From positions 2,439 through 18,767 of the forward strand of contig JAKJAB010000022.1 in the NCBI GenBank assembly GCA_022707725.1: a stretch of 16,329 nt of DNA, in the 5' to 3' direction. The position numbers were made by a program, and so were the translations under genes. Positions 8,773 to 14,111 of the stretch are shown here, one piece after another (position 1 is the stretch's first letter; every line of letters begins with the position of its first letter). Source of the DNA: Chloroflexota bacterium. GTDB lineage: Bacteria; Chloroflexota; Anaerolineae; B4-G1; SLSP01. Under the pieces are notes generated by a model. It did no database searches. It saw nothing but the letters and a program-made list of their open reading frames with translations, and had not been told where the DNA came from.

Positions 8773-8789
8773 CATCATGAACCATGATG
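8773..8789 (+). repeat. Inverted repeat across the G5 start codon
   Basis: CATCATG and CATGATG are perfect 7-bp arms with an AAC loop. The ATG start codon of G5 (8777-8779) lies in the left arm, so an RNA hairpin here would mask it. The stem is AU-rich in the middle and short, and arms of this length are expected by chance several times in 16 kb, so a regulatory role is only a possibility. Confidence 0.35.
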
Positions 8790-10792
8790 AAGCGCAAATA
8801 CTTGCCAGTGAGTATCCCGCCCAACGGAAGGCCCGTCCAGCCCTGGGGATCGTGACGCATCAGGTTTCCGGTGCCACGGTCTGGTGGCTCGGCGCGGCAG
8901 AAGTAGCACGACAGCAGAATGTTGATCTGTTCATCCTCAATGCCGGTGAGGTGGGAGCGACAGGCAACATCGCGGATAATCTGCCCAATGCCGTGCATCA
9001 TTTGATCGACCCCGAGCGCCTTGATGGATTGGTTTTGGTCCAATGGTGGCCCAGCCGGCAGGTTTTCGAGGCATTCTACGAGCGTTATTACCGCCCGTTG
9101 CCCGTGGTGAACCTGCACCGTAACTACGCCGGCTATCCGGGGGTCTCGGTGGATAATGAGCAGGGCATGATGGCGATGTTGCGTCACCTGATCGAAGTTC
9201 ACGGATACCGTCGTCTGGCCTACATCGGAGGACTGCCGGATAATCCCGCTGCCAATGCCCGGTATGCGGCCTATGTTGCGGCGCTGGCGGAACATCATAT
9301 TCCGCTGGATGAAAACCTCGTCCTCCCCGGCGACTTTTCGCCGCCGGCCGGGATCAACGCGCTGCGCGTGCTGTTGGACGAACGTGGTCTGCGCCCCACA
9401 CGCGATTTCGACGTGATCGTGGCCTCGAATGACAATATGGCGATAACTGCGTTGGAGGAACTGAATCGCCGGGGTATCCGCGTTCCCCTGGATGTGGCGT
9501 TGGTGGGATTCGATGACGTGAAGGACAGCGCCTACACCATGCCCCCTTTGACCACGGTGCGTATGCCTAATTTTGAAATGGGCCGCGCGGCGGCTGAAGT
9601 TGCGCTGGCGGCCATCGCAGGATTGCCGTTTGCTGAATTTACGATCGTGCCAGGCGAATTGGTCGTGCGCCAGTCGTGCGGCTGTTTCGTGTCGCCGCTG
9701 GCCGATGTCGGTGAGGCGGCGCGGATGCCTCAACCCGGCGCTCCGCCTGCCGCATCTTCACTCGAACAACGTCTGCGCGCCGTGGCTGAATTGTCGCAGA
9801 GTGTGGGGCCGGCGGGGCAAGTTCTCGGCGTAAACTGGGCTGCGGAGATGCTGGAAGCGTTTGATGCAGCGATCGATGGCCCGCCAGGCGGCCCGACGAA
9901 TCGTTTGTTGGGCGTCTTCTACGCCATTTTACGACAATTGCACGTCAACGGTTATGATCTGGTGGGACTAGGGCGCAGGATACTCTTTACCATGCGCCGC
10001 AGCCTGCAACCCACCGTGACCGATCCCCAAGGGTTGCGGCGCGCCGAAAGTGTGTGGCAACAGGCGATGGCCTTCGTGACCGACGTGGCGTATCAGATGC
10101 AGTCGTCACAACAGCATTACGGCGTGAGTTACATCGATCAGTTGCGCGCGGTCGGTGAACAATTGGTCACGACCTTCGAGATGACGCAATTGTGCGATTT
10201 GATTGCGGGTGAATTGCCGCACCTGGACATTCCCGGCGTCTATATCGCGCTGTACACCGATTCGACCCGGCAATTCGCACGGCTCGCGCTGGCATACAAC
10301 GCGGAAGGCCGCAATCCGGCGGGTATCGAAGGTCAGGTCTTCCGCGCGCCCCTACTTTTGCCAGAGGGCTTGTTGTTACGGGATCGGCCTACAGTGCTGG
10401 TGGTTGTGCCGCTGTACTTTCAAGACACGGCCCTGGGCTTCGCACTTTTCGAGGTCGGACCGGAGCAGGGTGAGATGTATGAGATGCTGGGACGCCAGAT
10501 TAGCAGCGCCTTGATGGGGGCGTTGTTGGTGCAGCAACAGGCGGAGGCGCAGCGGGATATGGACGCCGCGCGCCAGCAGGCGCAGGCGGCATTGAGCGAT
10601 CTGCTGACGACGCGCTCCATTTCCGATCGAGTGCGTCAGGCGACAGATACTGAAGCGATCCTGCGTGTTACCCTGGAATCGTTGAGTCAGGCGCTCGGCG
10701 CATCGGTTGGGGTGGCGCGTTTGGGAACACGTGAGCAACTGCTGGAATTTGACACCGAGACTCGCACACGGGACGACGCCGGATTGAACTAG
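8777..10792 (+). CDS. Cytoplasmic LacI-type binding domain fused to GAF and half-GAF tail (G5)
   Basis: A 671-residue soluble protein. Residues 20-298 are a LacI/PurR-type periplasmic-binding-protein fold (Peripla_BP_3 family): PALGIVTHQV, HLIEVHGYRRLAYIGG, VIVASNDNMAITALEEL and DVALVGFDD. It ends in RQSCGC (298-303), a motif I recall from non-DNA-binding members of this family that are fused to signalling domains. Only ~20 residues precede the fold, too few for the LacI helix-turn-helix, and there is no signal peptide, so it should sense a sugar-like or nucleoside-like ligand inside the cell. A helical region (350-445), one GAF-like domain (450-585), a coiled coil and the half-GAF tail (610-650) follow. 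The start at 8777 has GGAGAG at 8765-8770; the frame is open further upstream, but that part lies inside G4. The gap to G4 is 16 bp. Output is unknown. Confidence 0.9.
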   Translation: MNHDEAQILASEYPAQRKARPALGIVTHQVSGATVWWLGAAEVARQQNVDLFILNAGEVGATGNIADNLPNAVHHLIDPERLDGLVLVQWWPSRQVFEAFYERYYRPLPVVNLHRNYAGYPGVSVDNEQGMMAMLRHLIEVHGYRRLAYIGGLPDNPAANARYAAYVAALAEHHIPLDENLVLPGDFSPPAGINALRVLLDERGLRPTRDFDVIVASNDNMAITALEELNRRGIRVPLDVALVGFDDVKDSAYTMPPLTTVRMPNFEMGRAAAEVALAAIAGLPFAEFTIVPGELVVRQSCGCFVSPLADVGEAARMPQPGAPPAASSLEQRLRAVAELSQSVGPAGQVLGVNWAAEMLEAFDAAIDGPPGGPTNRLLGVFYAILRQLHVNGYDLVGLGRRILFTMRRSLQPTVTDPQGLRRAESVWQQAMAFVTDVAYQMQSSQQHYGVSYIDQLRAVGEQLVTTFEMTQLCDLIAGELPHLDIPGVYIALYTDSTRQFARLALAYNAEGRNPAGIEGQVFRAPLLLPEGLLLRDRPTVLVVVPLYFQDTALGFALFEVGPEQGEMYEMLGRQISSALMGALLVQQQAEAQRDMDAARQQAQAALSDLLTTRSISDRVRQATDTEAILRVTLESLSQALGASVGVARLGTREQLLEFDTETRTRDDAGLN

Positions 10793-10795
10793 GAG
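10791..10795 (+). promoter_or_regulatory. G6 ribosome binding site overlapping the G5 stop codon
   Basis: AGGAG shares its AG with the G5 stop codon (TAG at 10790-10792) and stands five bases before ATG 10801. Terminating ribosomes would therefore sit on the G6 initiation site, suggesting coupled translation of the two binding-protein fusions. It also favours ATG 10801 over the GTG at 10795, which would lie within the site itself. Confidence 0.65.
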
Positions 10796-10800
10796 TGATT

Positions 10801-13800
10801 ATGGTTCTTCAGACAAGAACACAAGAAATATCTCGGAAAGCTATCCGTGACGTGGGGCGGACAACAAGCCGGCCTACCATCGGGTTGTTGGTTGCCGAAA
10901 CTAACTCCTGGTGGGGACAATCGCTATTGCAAGGCGTGACGGATGCAGCCGAACTGTTCGATGTCGACCTGTTGTGTTACGTCGTCAGCTCGTTGCATGA
11001 TCCAGATAGACAGGACGGCGATGCTATCTACGCCTTGGTAAACGCCGATCTCCTGGATGGCGCCATTGTCTCCGGGAACATCGCTTATACGGTAAGGCCC
11101 GAAACGTTTGATGCGTATGTCGATAGCCTCCGGGCGGTTATCCCCCTGGTCGGGGTCGTTATGGCGCATGAGGGCGTCCCTTCGGTCCTGGCGGACGGCT
11201 ACAGCGGCATGTACGATACTATCAAACACCTGATCGAGGTTCACGGCTGTCGCCGGTTGGCCTTTATTCGCGGGCCGGTGGGTAACTTCGACGCTGATGA
11301 ACGCTACCGCGCTTATACCACACTGCTCGAAGAATACGGCATCCCGTTTGACCCGGATCTCGTTGATATCGGCAACTTCACTTCAGGCCGAGCGTCGATG
11401 CAGACCTTGTGGCCGCGGATGCAGGCTATCTCGCGCGACGAGGGGGATGCTGCTGCGCCCTGGGCCGTCATCTTTGCCAATGACGATATGGCGTTACAGG
11501 CGATGGATGTGCTGCGAGAATACGGTCTGCGTGTTCCTGAAGACGTGATCGTCGTGGGCTTCGATGACTCTACCTCCGCCCAGAACCTCGACGTTCCACT
11601 GACGACCGTGCGACAGCCGACGCAAGCGATTGGCATGCGGGCTATGCAGATGTTGCTACAGCGTTTGCGCGGCGAACCGGTCGAGCCAATCGTAAAGATG
11701 CCGGCGGAGTTAGTTGTGCGCCGATCGTGCGGCTGTTTGCCGGAAGCGGTGCTGCAAATCCCCTTTGAGGCGAAAGCTGAAACTACTGACCAGCCTGTGC
11801 CGCCTTTCTCCGGCATCTCTGCGCCGATATGGGAAGCTTTTTGCGCCAGCGTGCAGGGGCAGCCGGCTGAGGGTTTTCTACTTTTGCTCGATCAGGCTTT
11901 GCGCGAGGCGCGCTACACCGAGGACAGCCTGGCCAACTGGCATCCCCTCCTCACTGAGATGCGCCGCCATACGCTTACCCATTTGGGCGATCCTGCGGCA
12001 CGCCATCGCGCTGAGGACCTGCTGCAACAGGCGCGCCTGCTGGTCGGAGACGCTGAGCGGCGTCAGGAAGCGTACCGGCGTCAACTCTTCGAACAGCGGG
12101 CGGCGATTCTGGAGCAGATTGATCTCACCTTGGGCACAATCCTACATTTGGAGGAATTGGCGCCGGCTCTGAATGGATTATTTTCGCATATCGGCATTGA
12201 GTGCTGTTTTGTGTCACTGTATGAAAATGAGGACCCGCTGGCTGAACGCGCGCGTTTGCTTCTCGAGTATGACACCTATCGTCCTGGCGAAACGCCAAAA
12301 GTTGGACTGCATCCAGAGGACCTATGGTTTGCTCCCCCCAGGTTGACGCCGAGACAGATCTTGTTCGAGGAGCGTCGTCGCAACGCGATTGTGATGCCGC
12401 TTACCCTACAGACACACCAACTGGGCTTTGTGGTGATGTGGGGGGGGCAGCATTGGCAACTGTATACCCGCCTGGCGCAACGCCTGAGCGATGTGGTCTT
12501 CCGCGCATTGCTGGCCCGCGAACAGGAGCGCGCCCAACACGAGGCGGAGACCGCAGAACGACGTGCGCAAGAGGCATTACGGGACGTGATGGTGGCGCAA
12601 CGTCGTTACATCCATGGCGCGTGGGAGGGACGCGTTGAGCCTGTGACGGGATACTTCTACTCCGATGAATCTCGAGGTGTCAGCAGTACGGCCTGGATCC
12701 CGCAGATGGCGGAAGCGGTGCAGCGTGGCGATGTGGTGTTTATTCAAGATCTCGACGGTGGACAAACGCTGGCTGCGCCGGTGACGTTGTATGGTGAGGA
12801 AATTATCGGCGTTTTGGCCTTCAAGGCGACGGACGCTACGCCCTGGACCGAAGATCATCTTACATTGGTGCGCACGATCGCCACGGAAATGGCGCTGGCG
12901 CTGGAGACGCAGCGATTGCTCTCCGACGTTCAGCGGCGCGCTGCGCGCCTCCTTGCATCGACGGAGATTTCGCGGGTGACGACGTCCATCCTTACGTTAG
13001 ATGAATTGTTACCGCAGGCGGTAGATTTGATCCGCGAGCGGTTCGACCTGTATTACGCCGGCATCTTCCTGGTCGATGATAGCCAACGCTGGGCCATCTT
13101 GCGCGCCGGTACCGGTGAGGCCGGGCGTGTGATGCTGGCGCGCAATCACCGGCTGGAAGTCGGCGGCGGTTCGATGATCGGCGCGTGCGTAGCCGAGGGT
13201 GAAGCGCGCATCACGTTTGATACCCAGCGTGAAGCTCAGCATCGCCGCAACCCCCTGCTGCCAGACACGCGCTCGGAACTGGCGTTGCCCTTGCTCAGTC
13301 GGGGGCGCGTGATCGGCGCGATGACTATCCAAGACACACAACCGGGCGCTTTTACTCAGGAAGACATCACCACGCTCCAGACGATGGCCGACCAACTCGC
13401 CAACGCCATCGAGAATGCTCGCCTGCTGCGCCGCATGGAACAGAACATGCGCGAACTCGAACTGGCGACCGGCCAACTGACCCGTGAATCGTGGCGCAGT
13501 TTCCTGGAGAATTACCGCCAGTCCTTTGGCTATCGCTATCGCCTGATTGACGTTGAACCGGCAACCGATGTGTCGTCCGAAGCCGAGGCTGCCCTGCAAC
13601 AGCAGAAGACCGTCACTGCCCGCGTCGCCTCGACGAGTAGTGTCGAGGTTGCCGACGGAACCGGCAAGACGCTGGGCGCGCTCAGTGTGCCCATTCGAGT
13701 GCGCAACGAAGTGCTGGGTGTGCTGGACCTGCGTTTCGACGATGCAGAGATTCCCGCGGAGGTCATTGTGCTGGTGGAGCAAGTCGCCACCCGTCTGGGG

Positions 13801-14058
13801 GCGGCGTTGGAGAGCGCCCGCCTGTTGGAGGAATCGCGCCGCACGGCCACCCGCGAGCAGATTGCCGCCCAGGCCATCAGCGGGATGCGCGAGCGCCTGG
13901 ATGTCGAAGCTGTGTTGCGGAACGCCGCCCGTGAGTTACGCGACGCGTTGGACCTGTCGCGCGTCTCGGTACGCCTGGCGCCGCGTTTTGCGTCCGCCAG
14001 TGCGCCTGGAGATAGAGCGGGCGGGACACCCGTTCTACATAATGGTGGGGATGCATGA
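10801..14058 (+). CDS. Cytoplasmic LacI-type binding domain with four GAF-like units and half-GAF tail (G6)
   Basis: A 1085-residue soluble protein and paralogue of G5. Residues 24-306 are a LacI-type binding fold (RPTIGLLVAE, HLIEVHGCRRLAFIRG, AVIFANDDMALQAMDVL, DVIVVGFDD) ending in RRSCGC (307-312). There is no HTH or signal peptide. A helical linker (340-430) is followed by a divergent GAF (437-573), a short Trp/Gly-Tyr unit (595-706, W608, GY 617-618), a full GAF (715-875, NPLLPDTRSELALPL at 817-831), a second short unit (895-1008) and the half-GAF tail (1018-1061). The second half therefore repeats the GAF, short unit and tail order of G3 and G4. No catalytic output is visible. It starts eight bases after G5. 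The two neighbouring binding-fold paralogues may form a hetero-pair or sense related ligands; this is inference. Confidence 0.9.
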   Translation: MVLQTRTQEISRKAIRDVGRTTSRPTIGLLVAETNSWWGQSLLQGVTDAAELFDVDLLCYVVSSLHDPDRQDGDAIYALVNADLLDGAIVSGNIAYTVRPETFDAYVDSLRAVIPLVGVVMAHEGVPSVLADGYSGMYDTIKHLIEVHGCRRLAFIRGPVGNFDADERYRAYTTLLEEYGIPFDPDLVDIGNFTSGRASMQTLWPRMQAISRDEGDAAAPWAVIFANDDMALQAMDVLREYGLRVPEDVIVVGFDDSTSAQNLDVPLTTVRQPTQAIGMRAMQMLLQRLRGEPVEPIVKMPAELVVRRSCGCLPEAVLQIPFEAKAETTDQPVPPFSGISAPIWEAFCASVQGQPAEGFLLLLDQALREARYTEDSLANWHPLLTEMRRHTLTHLGDPAARHRAEDLLQQARLLVGDAERRQEAYRRQLFEQRAAILEQIDLTLGTILHLEELAPALNGLFSHIGIECCFVSLYENEDPLAERARLLLEYDTYRPGETPKVGLHPEDLWFAPPRLTPRQILFEERRRNAIVMPLTLQTHQLGFVVMWGGQHWQLYTRLAQRLSDVVFRALLAREQERAQHEAETAERRAQEALRDVMVAQRRYIHGAWEGRVEPVTGYFYSDESRGVSSTAWIPQMAEAVQRGDVVFIQDLDGGQTLAAPVTLYGEEIIGVLAFKATDATPWTEDHLTLVRTIATEMALALETQRLLSDVQRRAARLLASTEISRVTTSILTLDELLPQAVDLIRERFDLYYAGIFLVDDSQRWAILRAGTGEAGRVMLARNHRLEVGGGSMIGACVAEGEARITFDTQREAQHRRNPLLPDTRSELALPLLSRGRVIGAMTIQDTQPGAFTQEDITTLQTMADQLANAIENARLLRRMEQNMRELELATGQLTRESWRSFLENYRQSFGYRYRLIDVEPATDVSSEAEAALQQQKTVTARVASTSSVEVADGTGKTLGALSVPIRVRNEVLGVLDLRFDDAEIPAEVIVLVEQVATRLGAALESARLLEESRRTATREQIAAQAISGMRERLDVEAVLRNAARELRDALDLSRVSVRLAPRFASASAPGDRAGGTPVLHNGGDA

Positions 14059-14111
14059 CGGTCGGTGGCTGTCGCCCGATCCCTTGAGAATCGCTTGAAG
14101 GACATAAAACG

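Noticed and set aside
8558..8776. Upstream in-frame extension of G5 by 73 codons
   Set aside because: This stretch lies inside the G4 coding region, is basic low-quality sequence in the G5 frame, and ATG 8777 has a good GGAGAG site.
8777..8840. G5 as a classical LacI repressor or an exported binding protein
   Set aside because: Only about 20 residues precede the binding fold, with neither a helix-turn-helix nor a hydrophobic signal sequence. The same is true of G6 (about 24 residues).
8591..9733. Long open frame on the - strand (380 codons), opposite the end of G4 and the start of G5
   Set aside because: It lies antisense to two well-supported coding regions, its translation is rich in His, Arg and Gln with no recognisable domain, and it spans a gene boundary. 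It is a by-product of GC-biased codons.
13628..13648. Inverted repeat CCTCGAC / GTCGAGG with a 7-nt loop inside G6
   Set aside because: It lies within a coding linker, no T-run follows, and 7-bp arms of this kind are expected by chance several times in the window.
4200..14058. Idea that the half-GAF tails are frameshift or nonsense truncations of longer proteins
   Set aside because: Five different genes end at the same point, and the next gene begins within 8-56 bp, leaving no room for a lost GAF remainder in another frame.
14084..14109. Possible promoter before G7 (TTGAGA and CATAAA)
   Set aside because: The spacing is only about 13-14 bases and the boxes match weakly; G7 is better explained as part of the operon.
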